64,000 bases of DNA from Plotosus lineatus. Its lineage: Eukaryota > Chordata > Actinopteri > Siluriformes > Plotosidae. The stretch spans positions 56,982,625-57,046,624 of the forward strand of contig CM045731.1 of NCBI GenBank assembly GCA_024760905.1, given 5' to 3'. The translations under genes and the position numbers were made by a program. Below, in pieces: positions 33,315 to 46,400 of the stretch. Each line of letters begins with the position of its first letter. Position 1 is the stretch's first letter. Below the pieces are notes generated by a model that saw only the letters and a program-made list of their open reading frames with translations, made no database searches and was not told the origin of the DNA.

Positions 33315-34941
33315 AAGTTACAGTCCAGCAAGTTTCTCATCTCTCTCAGGCTGGCGGTCAGTGTATGGACAGTCAGAGTGCGGCATTCAGCAGTGCTCCT
33401 GTTTATACTTCCGCTAAACCAGCACCGAAGCCGAAGAGCTGCAGTGGCGCTGTGACTCTGAGCGAGCTGAATGAATACGATAAGATCATTCCCAAAAAGA
33501 CCCTCGCCTCCAAGAAAGGACATGAAGGTACAGGGGAAGGGTTCCAACACATTTTTTTTCTTTTCACTTCACAATATTTAAAGGTCTCCTGTGACTTATT
33601 TTGGTTTATAAATTGATTCATTAATCCTTTTTTTTAATTCTAATTCGGGTCACAGGACGGCTGGTACCCACCTCAGCCAACTGGGTGGGGCAGGGGTACA
33701 CCTAGGCGATCGCAGGGCGGACACAGATACACAGCCAGTTAGCTATTAAATGTTTTTAGATTGCGGGTGGAAACAAAGTACCCTGAGGAAACCCACACAA
33801 GCATGTGACGAACTATACAATGCACCTTTAAGTCCCAGAAGATGTATTCAGTAATATACAGCATGCTTGATGTGTGTAAAACATGTATAAATATGTCCCA
33901 GATGAAGTACGAATGAGTTTATCATTGTTTATTCTCTGCAGGTCAAACAAAGGTCAAAGGTCAGAAGCTGAAGTGCAGTTTCTGTGATAAGGTGTTCAGT
34001 AAAAACTTCGACTTGCAGCAGCACATCAGAAGGTAAAGAAGGTCCGCCTCAGCATGTTCCGGCTTCATGTTCCGCCTGACATCATTTCCCTGTGTGTTTG
34101 CTGCAGTCATACAGGTGAGAAGCCGTTTCAGTGCATCGTCTGCGGCCGAGCCTTTGCCCAGAAGTCCAACGTGAAGAAGCACATGCAGACGCACAAGGTG
34201 TGGCCTAGTGGAATGTACAGCACCGTGTCCAGGCTCCCCGCCACAGTGAAACCAGTCCCAGAGAACCCGGCGGAACGTCCTGAGGAACACGGTACAATCT
34301 TGAATCAGTATTCAAGAAAGGCTCTTGTGTCCTGGGTGTTTGTGGTGCTCTTGGGTTCTGCAGTGATAAAACTTCTCTCTCTCTCTCTCCAGGAGTTCTG
34401 GACCAGAGCGGGGCGGAGCTCCCGTCTGTGGTGAAGGGATCCAACCAGCCCCGAAACGAGCAGCTCATCCTGATTGACAGTTCATACCACTGCCTGTTTT
34501 GTGCCACAAAATTCAGCAGCTACTTCCAACTCAAATCCCACATGACCCAACACAAAGATGAGCAGGTATGCCGACGCCAAGCCTCGCTCATCCGACACAC
34601 CCCGATTGTCTTTTAGCTTGGTGGTAACCTTGTGGTGGTCAGTGATGTTTCGATTTCGTGAAGAATTTTTAGGGGTGCCACTAATTCTGTGTGCGTGTGT
34701 GTGATCTCATTGCAGGTGTACAGGTGTGTGGTGAAGACATGCTCTCAGACCTTCCAGAAGCTAGAGTTGTTCCTCGAGCACATCCGTTCTCACCAGGAGC
34801 ACCTGACATACCGCTGTCACCTTTGCACCAAGGTGTTCCCATCCCTGTTCGAGCTTGGCCTGCACCAGTATACACACAGCTTCTGTCCTCAGCAGAACAC
34901 ACGCAAAGTGGATTCTGCCTACTACAGGTCTCTCTCTCTCT

Positions 34942-34980
<39 letters not shown>

Positions 34981-37900
34981 TCATGAAATTTTCTGTATAG
35001 TTTTATCGACATGAATTAAAGGGTACGTGTGGTAAATTGGTTTTACTGGCTCTTTAAAACAATCATGTGAGACATCAGCGGTTCAGTCCTTGCTCATTGT
35101 GAAAGTTGGTGTGAGTATTATGAACCTAGGTGTGCTCAGAGACATAGTTCTTTTCTGAACGGCTATTCAAGCCTATTAGTGATACAAACTCATTGGATTG
35201 GCTGGACTGCGTCACTGACCTTGTATATCATAACACATTATGGTCCAGTGCTGGGCCGCACAAACAATAAGCGCAGGAATCACACACTTTTTTTGTTCTT
35301 AAACTGACTGACAATAGGAAAGCCCTGTCACATGGTTCGTACAGGTGCTTGAATGCCTTGAAAAGTTCTTGAAAAAGTAAATTCTTTTTCAAGGACCCTG
35401 GGATTGTCAGGCCACCTGTGGAAAACCAAAGGTTTTCTTACTCAGTTCTTGAATAGCACTTGATTTTTAGCTTTGGGTCTGTCTGCATAATAAATGTATA
35501 ACATTATATTACAAACCTCTGATTTTTGTATCTTTTCGACAAAAACGTCTGCTAACATCTTTCCGGAAGTTCCGACACAAAATTATAGAAGCTTCAAGAT
35601 CTGTTTTGATACATACAGATCCCATTTTCGGCAGTTTGGTAATGGCATTGCAAGCAACCTTTGCACTCGTCACAAGTGAATCTTCTTTTCCATTCGTCTT
35701 TTTTCCTTTTTCAGGGGTTGACACAGCGAATCATCTAATTCGCAAATTTGATTTGGTATAGGTTTTTACGTCGGATACCCTTCCTGACAACCCTTTTAGG
35801 AACAGAAACACGGCTACTTTTTACGAAATTCAGCAATGCTTCTTTTAGGTGCTTCTCACCACAGACCATGAGAGACATGGCCGGCCTTTGATAACCCAGT
35901 TAGCTGCACTGGGGGTTACAGTGACAACCTTGTGGAGAGTGGGACTCGAACCACCAACCCTAGGATCAGCGATCCAGCACCCTGTACCACTAGGCCACCA
36001 CTGCCCCTCGTCACGAGTAAATAAACATAGAAAAGCTTAAGAGGACTGTGTTGTACCAACAGCCACAATGCCAGGCAGTCGTGTATATTTAAAGCAGAAT
36101 GGCAGGAGAACAAAGACTACAGTGATGTCGGTGAAAATCGGCATCATATGTTTTGCAAGACATGCGAAACAAACACTGCATGTTTTGAGTGGATGGCATT
36201 TGATTTTATGTGCGACTTAAACTCCCGACTCAACTGCAAAGACTTTAAGAACCAAGGAGCGTGTGGGTCCTCTGGTCACGGAATAGAGTGGCACCTCACC
36301 GTACTAAATTAATCCGTTCCAGAGCCTTTTTCTTAACCTGGATTTTTCGTTAATTGTAGTCAATGGGAGAGCAGCTGGTGCATTGTTTGAGTGTTTGAAT
36401 GTCACGTTTTAATGTTTGAATGGCATGTTTGGCGTGTTTCTTAAAGAGTACTTGTTTCGTATACAGAGACCAAAAATTTTGGAAAATGTTTTTCGTAATC
36501 TGGGTTTTTTGTTTGCTGGGACTATCGTAAGGTGAGGTACCACTGTATTTCAAAGGAAATGCATTTGGAATAATTGTCACAAGCACCAACATTACCATGT
36601 CTATGCCTAGTGGATCCACAACCAGTACAGGTGTTGACACAAAGCCAAAGGTGAAGAAAGTGTTTTATATACATTTATATTTTACATATACATTTAAAAT
36701 GTTTTCTTCTTGTTACAGTTTATTAAAATTACAGTCGGCCCTCTACTTACGAAATTAATCCGTTCCAGAGCCTTTTTCGTAACCTAGAATTTTGGTAAGT
36801 AGAGGCGCATTTTACATGTAAAACACGTGATTCGTTCCAAGGCTCCCAAGACTACCTCATAAGCCCTTTAAAAATAATAAAAGTACACCAATTTTGTATG
36901 AAATATGTTTTAAAAGAAAATTATTTATTAAACCATTTAAACATTTTGTTAATATTTATTAATTAAACCATTATTAAACATTATTTATGAACCAATTTTT
37001 TTATTCACCAAACAATATTAAACATTAAACATTTTTTATTAACCAAACCGCAGCCAACGCCGAAGCTTTTGAGATGGGGCGTGGCTTGTCCAGACCTCCG
37101 ATCTGTCAAGCAGGCAAGTGCGCTTTGAACACTTGTTTAGTACTCAACATTCACTTGTTTGCTTGAGGGATCGGAGGTCTGGATGAGCCGCGTTTTGCCC
37201 ATATTCGGCGGAGTGCGCCACATTTATTAAACATTTACTGAAATAAACAACTTTAAAAAATGAAAAATAAGCTTCAGTGAGCACTCTCGACACTCACGAA
37301 CCAACAGTACAGCTCCTTTACGCTTGTGACAAACGAGCTTTATGGATGCAGTACTATGGCGATTCAGCTCCCTCCTGGCCAATGGGAGGCCAATGGGAGG
37401 CCAGCGGGGCAGGATGTTGGAAGACAGCCAATGAGAGAGCAACTCGCGCATGGTTTGAATGGCGTATTTGAATTTTTGAATGGCTCATTTGGCACTTTTC
37501 GTAAGAACGAAAATTTAGGAAAATGATTTTCGTAACCTGGATTTTTCGTATTCGGAGGTTTTTGTAAGTAGAGGGCCAACTGTATTGCATATTTTCCAGT
37601 AAAATGATTTAAATTACTTTTATTTAGTTATTACATTGAAAATGTAGTAGTTGATGTTTTAAGAATGTTTGTTTGTACTCATTCATTCATTTATTTTCTG
37701 TAACCGCTTCATGCTAATTTGGGTCGCGGGGAGGCTGGTGCCCATCCCAACCAACTCCGGGTGAGGGCAGAGTACACCCTGGACAGCTCGCCAGGCCATC
37801 GCAGGGCGGAAGCACGTCGACGGCTTTGCAGCCTACTCTTGTCGAAAGTCAGCAATGGTTCTTTTACATGCCTCACACCATAGACAGTGAGAGACATGGC

Positions 37901-40448
37901 CGGCCTTTGATAACCCAGTTAGCTGCACTGGGGGGACAGTGACAATTTTGTGGAGAGTGGGACTCGAACCCCCAACCTTTGGATTAGCAATCCAGCGCCC
38001 TATACCACTAGACTGCCACTGCTCAGTTTGTACTGTTATATATATTAATTTACAGTATATTAAAATTATTACATTTCACTCTTTGAAAGTGATCATTTGA
38101 AAGCATTTCTTCTTGTGTTTTACTCTTTGAAACACAACTTGAAAATGAAAATTTGTTTCTTGAAAATTGATTGAATGACATTTGGCCCAATGTGTGGGAA
38201 CCATGGTATCAGCAAAACATTAGCTGCGTAAACAATTTTGGATTCTATAAGGCTCATATCCGGCAGTGTCCTTGTCCTTAGTCATTAGAATGTGACGTCT
38301 CACCATCTGCACAAGAGACTCCTCACTGTCTGGTTCAAATAGGTCACGATTCACATCCATTTCCTCCATATTGCTACCATATTTGCTTTTTGAACATGTT
38401 TTTCTTGTTATCTCACTGAATAGTTTACTGCCCATCTACTACGTGTCTGCTTGGGCCAACCTTGCCAAAAGAGTTCACGTCATTTCCTGGGAGGGGGAAA
38501 TGCCTGCTACCCATTGGTTGCTGAACTAGCAATCTCCACTATTAATCCACATGATAAATCACCCAGTTTTGAGCCTTGTAGGGTTATTTTTTTGTTAAAG
38601 TAAGCATCGCATGAGCACTTAAACCTACTACTTACACACGGAGTGTGTGCTGTACGGATAATCAACACTGGTGCACTTCACTTGGTCAGTTTTAGTACGT
38701 TACTGCCACCTTCTGGACCTACTGTGTTAGTGTGTCTCATTCGTCTTTATAATGGCAGGCAAAGAATCTGGAAAAATAAACACATTTTTACCTGCAGTTC
38801 TTTTTTTTTTTTTTTTTAATTCTTATTACAGTGAATAATTTTTTTAACTAACTGTGTTAAAACATGTCTTCAACCATTTTTTTGTGTGTGTTATAAACAG
38901 ATAAAGTATAAGTATTGACTTATTCCCACTCTCCACAAGGTTGTCACTCCCCCCCCCCCCCCCCCCCCCAGTGCAGTTAACTGGGTTATTAAAGGTGGGC
39001 CATGTCTCTCACTGTCTATGGTGAGAGGCATGTAAAAGAACCATTGCTGACTTTCGTAAAGAGTTGGCTGCAAAGTCATCAGCGTGTTTCTGTCCCTTGC
39101 TATAAAGGGTTGTGACAAGAAGGGCATCCGACGTAAAAACCTCTGCCAAATCAAACGTGCGAATCAGATGATTCGCTGTGGCGACTCCCGAGTAAAAGGG
39201 AAAAAGCCGAAAGGAAGACAGAAAGTATAAGTATTGACATATGTTCTTTGTGCAGATGTAATAAGTGTCACAGTAAATACTCCTCACAAGAAGCTCTGGA
39301 GCAGCACATCATCACCACCTCTCATAACTTCCCGTGTCCGCACTGCCACAAGGTGCACTGGCACTTACACAACTTTTTAGTGTGTTCAGTAAATATTTGC
39401 CCCTTTCAACCAGGTCTGTACATTATGTTTTGATGTGTTTGCAGGTTTTCCCATGTGAGAGGTATTTCCGGAGACACCTGTTAACTCACGGTGCTGTAAG
39501 CAGATTCAAATGCCAAATCTGTAAAAAGCTGTTTAAAACGGAGCACTACCTCAAACTACACATGCAGATACACTCAGGTATGCTCCTCAGCAATAGCATG
39601 GTGAGAGGTGTTCATTATGATCCAGTAAACATCAAACAGTTTTATTATTCTCACATCACTCCTTGACCCAAACCCCTACCAACATTGCCCCAATTTTGTT
39701 TTCATTTGGGCTCTGGGTGGACACAAATAGGACATGGTTTTGGAGAACTCGGTCCCTGGAGGCACCTGTCAAACAACTGTATCTTTCAGCTGTGACTGGT
39801 AATCACGCCGCATAAAAGTTTGGTTCAGTGTCGCCTCTTGTCGCTCTTTTTTCTGGTATTCACTGACTCCGCGTGGGTGCTCAGCACATTCTGTGTGGAG
39901 GCAGTTTTAGTCATGTGACTGCAAAACCAGAGAGTTTTGTAGAAAATGTGAGACTGGATACTCCTTCCCTGTTTTTATTTTTTTTAATTTGTGAGGAAGA
40001 ACAGGAACTGGTTGCTTAGATGTTTGATAAAATGTAACTGGGTAACGGATGAGAATATCGTGTTTATCGGCAAACTGATATCATAAGAATATCGTCATAA
40101 TAATAATAATAATAAAAAATAATATTAATAGTGATGATGATGATTATTAGTATTATTATTATTAGTAGTAGTAGTGTGGGGCCGGTGGTGTAGTGGTTAG
40201 GGTGCTGCGCTTATGATCAGGAAGTTGTGTGTTCAAATCCCAGTTAGACCCCCACTATGCTAAGACCCCTGGGCAAGGTCAATTGTGCCTCTGTTCACCC
40301 AGCAGTATAAATGGGTACCAGTAAAAATATACTGGGAAGGTAACCTGCGATGGACTAGCGTCCCATCTAGGAGGAGTTGAACTCCTGATCGCTTGACGCT
40401 ATGGAAACCGGTGATAAGCACCGGCCTGATGAACCACTATGGCTGGGG

Positions 40449-40479
<31 letters not shown>

Positions 40480-43400
40480 GTGGTAATGATGCTGTTTTGT
40501 TTGTCCATGTCCACGCTCCAGGTGAGAAGCCGTATAAATGTTCGGTCTGCGAAGCTACGTTCAACCGCAAAGACAAGGTGAAGAGACACATGCTGATCCA
40601 TGAACCCTTTAAGAAGTACAAGTGTCCTTTCAGGTACTGCACAGACCTCACACACAGCCACCGTCACCATAATGTGGAAAACACACACAGCTCTTGGGTT
40701 ATAACATATTCTCATTTATTGTGTGGAAGATGAATCTCCAAGAATAAATTAAAATATAATAATTAAAATTACAAAATGATGGGTAATAAAAAGAATCTTC
40801 TTTTCCTTTTCGCTGTTCCCTTTTTCTCAGGGGTCACCACAGCGAATCATTGCATGTTTGATTTGGCATATGTTTTTGCATCGGATGCCCTTTCTGACAC
40901 AACCCTTTAGCAAGGGGCAGAAACATGCTGACGGCTATGCAGCTACTCCTTATGAAAGTCAAGAGTTATGAAAAGAATATTAAATTCTAAATAATCTAAA
41001 CATAGTCTTATTTATATACACTCAGTATCCGAGTTACGACCTAGCTTGGTTCCGACCAACCAGTTGTAAGTCAGATTGGTTGTAAGTCAGAATTCATGTG
41101 AAGCGTATTCTTCACCTGCACATTCTTTCAACATGCGAAATAAACTTGTAGCCTTACTTTTCGCTGCTTGCAACATCACTTGCACATCTCCTTGCCTATT
41201 GTCTTCCAACGTTTATAGCAACTTTTCCATCTTAGCAATCGGTCCTTCACGCTGTTTAGTGATGATAGTTGACTTAATTGGGGCTGCTGCTTTCACTGCT
41301 TCCTCAATGTGGTCCTTGACCTTCAAAATTGTAGACACTGTGGAGTAGGAGCGATGGAGATTTTCCTTTCACTTTCATCTTCGTCTCCAACAACAGTGCC
41401 TTCCTTGCTTTCTTGGTACAATTCCCATCTGATGAATCGGATTTCCTCTTGGGGGGGCCCATAGTAACGGTATACAGGAAATTAATGTAAAATTGTACTG
41501 TAAAAGAGATGTTGCTGCAATGGTATCTAGTCACCGAGTGTAGTGGTAGAATGCTGTGAGTGTGAGCTGCTGTGCTGCCACAACTATCTAAGTGCTGCGC
41601 TGCCGGACATGTACAGAAAACTCATAATAAGCATCTGCTAGACGTTGGCTTAACTAATGTGATCGTAATATCTTGTTCTTTCTTCTTTTCCTTTTGGCTG
41701 TTCCCCTTAGGGGTCGCCACAGCGAATGATCTGCCTCCATCTCACCCTATCCTCTGCATCTTCTACTCTTACTCCAACTATCTTCATGTCCTCCTTCACC
41801 ACATACATAAATCTTGTCTTTGGTCATTTGATCGTTTTATATATATATCTATATATATTTTTATTATATATTTATATTATATATTTATATATATATATAT
41901 ATATTATATATTTATATATATAATTTGCTTGTCGCACGGACTACTTTCGAGAAAATGGTCATTTTTTTTTTTTTATCTAAATTTGGATTTTTGCATAAAC
42001 CATTAAAACAAGTATTCAACTATCACTTGCTCAAGTGAAATCAACTAAAACTCACTAAAAATATGTTTTATTTCCATTTTTCTGATGAGTACCCTCATAA
42101 AACTAGATAAAAACAGTAGCAAACTTACCAGTTTTCTTTGCAATTATTCACCGAGTTCGGCACAAGACACACTATAATCCATACACCAGAAGTACGGTCG
42201 TGAAGTCCTCTCCATTTTGAATACTGTTTTAATATTAAAATGCCGTTTCAGTGAATATAATAGTTTATAAAGACGATATTCATGTAAACAATGCAGGCTA
42301 GTTGCTAAGGAAGATCTGAAACGAGCACACTGATTGGTGAGCTTGGGCTTGCACATGCGCAGTGCCAGTCACACGTTAACTTCTGGTTTACTTCCTGACT
42401 CCAGTATACCGCATGCTGAACTTCAAACTCTCCAACTTTCTCTTCAATAACAGTAAGTAAGTTTATTTACAAGATTGTGAATACACAATTTCTGGAAAAA
42501 GAGAGTGAAATGTCATCTGTGATGTTGAGCAGCATGAGTATAGATATTAAATTTCACGCTGGAATTCGGCTTTGAAGAAGATCATATCTCTCTCTCTCTC
42601 TCACATACACACACACACACACACGGTGTGCAAACGGTTAAATTAGCAGCATCCAGATGAACTAGTGCAATTTGAATGGAAGAAAATACAGTATATGAAG
42701 GGAGTGGGGAAAATGAGTGCAAGTGGTGTGATAGATGCAAAAATGAGCACTGCTTACAGTCTGTTTGTGTGTGTGATACCAAAGTTCTGCTGGAATATTA
42801 AGAAAAAGACATGATTCCATTGCAATTCATTCATGATTCAATTGCAAAGAAAATCCCATATGCTCAGTATTATGTACTTTAGAAACTTCATATGAGTATT
42901 GGTATTTTTCTCTGCATGCAAAATTTGATGATGGAATTTTTTTGATCATTTGATTTGTGTGTAATCTTGCCCGGACTGGACATGTTGGATCGTGGATTGT
43001 TTAGTTTTGTATGTAAATTGGTCAAGACCTGAAAATGGTGGAGTGGCTCACACACACATATGTGTGTGTGTGTGTATAAAATGTGTGTGTGTGTATATAT
43101 ATTGCTTCTGACCAACCATATTTGCTTAGGGTTACAAAAGTCCGCAAAACACAAAGATCACAGAGGTGTCTTAACACAAGGTTACCAAGCTATATGCAGT
43201 AGGCCCTCTACATTCGCGGGGGTTCGTTCCGAGCCCTCCCATGAATCGAGATACTCCGCAGGTTCTGTACCCGGATGTAAAACCCCATGTATCATGTCAC
43301 GTGTGAATATGTAGCGTGAAGTAAAATACTATGTATCTATTACAAGTGCTAAAATATTCTTCTTAAACACATTCTATAGACAGTCTTACTTATGAATACA

Positions 43401-46400
43401 GTATTAATGTAGTAAAATATAGTAATGATTAAGAAAAACATTTCTATTTTTACTCTTATTTTTATTGATGATAAAATATAAACATTATACAGCATATACT
43501 GTTGTAAAGCACTCGTTTTAAAGTATTTTTCAATTATTATTCCAGTACAGTACCTAAGTTAATTCTTAGAATGTTTGTGCATGAGATTTTATGTTCTGTA
43601 GCATGTTTAACAAACGATACCAAAAGGATAAACTTTATTACGCTTCATGTCCTTTTATATTGAACTTGGAGTGATGTCTCCAAGATGGCACAGCCTAGAG
43701 GGCAACGTCATGGAGTTCTCAGAGTCAAATTGTTTCTCTGTTCATTTTAATTTGTTTGTTCATGTTTTGCACTATGCTCGTCTATGACCGGTCGACCCTA
43801 CTACAGCTATAAGATCGGTGTGTCTTCGGGCGTGTATAACTAAGCACGCTCATCTGGGCTTCTTGTTAGCCAGGATGCGGCTAGCACTCAGCTAAAATGC
43901 TAATGCTAACTGCACCCTGGCTAACAAGAAGCCCAGGCAGAGTTTTCAGAATCTACGGCGCTTGGTTAGCACCTCCGGTCATACAGCTTGAAAATTTCCA
44001 GTACCTGTGAAACAAGATGGACGAGCTTCATGCTCAGATTGCAGCGCAGAGGATCTGCTGTGTTTCTGTGAAACATGGCTCGAAGAGAATACACCCGACG
44101 AGGCGATTGCACCAGCCAGCTACACGGCCTTCATCCCCTGCAATCCCAAGGGCCGGCGTCGTCGTTCAGCCCCTTCTCGCCTGGGCTTCTTGTTAGCTGG
44201 GTGCGGTTGGCAAACAAAAAAAAAGAGTAGGTCGCAGAGCCATCAGCGTGTTTCTTCCTCTTACTAAAGTGTTGTGTCAGGTAGGGCATCCGACATAAAA
44301 ACCTATCCCAAATTAAATATGCGAATCAGATGATTCGCTGTGGCGACCTAGCTTACGACACTCCCCAGCTTCCGAATGAGTTCGGTTCCAGATGGCTGTT
44401 CGTTAGATGAATCTGTTCTTGAGTTGTTGAAGGCCATTCTTTAGACGGGAATATATGTTTAAATCTTGTGTAAGTCACCTATACAAGTTTGTACTGTATA
44501 CAGTCTTTCTCTCCATAATCATCTGTACATTATCAATATCATTATGTCCCGTGTTTAAACTCCTGGTTCCTCTCAAGCACAGCACAGCGGATCAGATCAG
44601 ATTTCCAGAGAGTTTCACTCTTATCCAGTTCTTTATAATACTGGAGTCAATATGTTTTTTTTTTCTTTGAAAGTTTTGGTATGAGTTCAGAAATGAATCA
44701 TTCTGCTTCTTTTTCTGGACCTCCGGTGTAAAGCACGTGTACAGGTACTTCTCAAAAAATGAGCATATTGTGATTAAGTTCATCATTTTCTGTAACGTAC
44801 TGATAAAAATTTAACTTTCATATACAGTCGGGCCCCAATTTACGAAATTAATCTGTTCCAGAGCCCATTTCGTAAGTAGGGGTCGCATCTTACATGTTAA
44901 ACGCCTAATTCGTTCCAAGGCTCCAGTCCATGGACTGGATAAACCTCATAAACCCTTTAAAAATGATAAAACTACACCAATTTTGTGTGGTATGTGTTAA
45001 AAGTATTTATTAAACCATTATTAAACATTTTTATTAACACACACCTCTCTCTTTCTCTCTATTTCCTTCTCTTGCACGCGTGCTGCGGGCCATGCCCACA
45101 AGACGTGGAATTCAAAGCGCATTCCCTGCTTGACAAACTCAACTTTAATTTTGATTCCTTGAGGGATTGGGATGCCAGATGAGCTCAAATGTGCCCACAT
45201 TAAACATTTACTGAATTAAACAACTTAAAACGAAAGCGTTATTCCTTCTCTCTCTCTCTCTCTCTCTCGCACACGCGCTACGGGCCACGCCCAGAAGACA
45301 TGAATTCAAAGCTCATTCCCTGCTTGACCATTTATTGAATTAAAATAACTTAAAAACCAAACTAAATATAAAGCGTTATTCCCTCTCTCTGTCTCTCTCG
45401 TGCACGCACTGCAGGCCACGCCCACAAGACGTGAATTCAAAGCGCATTCACTGCTTGGCAAACTCAACTTCAATTTGATTCGTTGAGGGATCGGAATTCC
45501 AGATGAGCTCAAATGCATCCATATTTATTGAACATTTACTGAATTAAAACAACTTAAAAAACTAAACTAAAAACTAAAGAGTGAAGCTTCCTTCTGTCTC
45601 TATCTGGGAGGCCAGCAGGGCAGGATGTTGAGAGACAGCCAATGAGAGAGCAACTCGCGCATTGTGTGAAATTTTGATTGGCGCGTTTGAATTTCTTTTT
45701 GTAAGAGGGGGTTGTTTCGTATTCCGGGGACTGAAACTCAAGAAAATGTTTTTCGTAATCCGGGGATTTCGTACAAAGAGGTCTTCGTAAATTGTGGGAC
45801 GACTGTATTTTAGATTCATTGCACACCAACTGAAATACTTCAGGTCTTTTATTGTTTTAATACTGATGATTTTGGAATACAGCTCATGAAAACCCCCAAA
45901 TTCCTATCTCAAAAAATTAGCAAATCATGAAAAGGTACTCTAAACGAGCTATTAACCTAATCTGAATCAACAAATTGACTCAACACCTGCAAAAAATTCC
46001 TGAGGCTTTTTAAAAACTCCCAGCTTGGGTCATTACTCAAAACCGCAATCATTGGTAAGACCGCCAACCTCACTGCTGTCCAGAAGGCCATCATTGACAC
46101 CCTCAAGCAAGAGGCTAAGACACAGAAAGAAATCTCTGAGCGAATAGGCTGTTCCCAGAGTACTGTATCAAGGCACCTCAGTGGGACATCTGTGGGAAGG
46201 AAAAAGTGAAAGAAGGGCTGATTCCAGACCTTGGGGGACCTGTGGAAACAGTGGACTGAGTCTGGAGTAGAAACATCCAGAGCCACCATGCACAGGCGTG
46301 TGCAGGAAATGGGCTACACGTGCCGCATTCCCCAGGTCAAGCCACTTTTGAACCAGAAACAGCGGCAGAAGCGCCTGACCTGGGCTACAGAGAAGCAGCA

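Noticed and set aside
32768..33616. 282-codon plus-strand open frame as an independent gene
   Set aside because: It reads through znf341 exons 4-6 and their introns; the exons belong to several frames joined by consensus splice sites.
34054..34434. 126-codon frame as a separate zinc finger gene
   Set aside because: It is znf341 exon 8 extended into the flanking introns.
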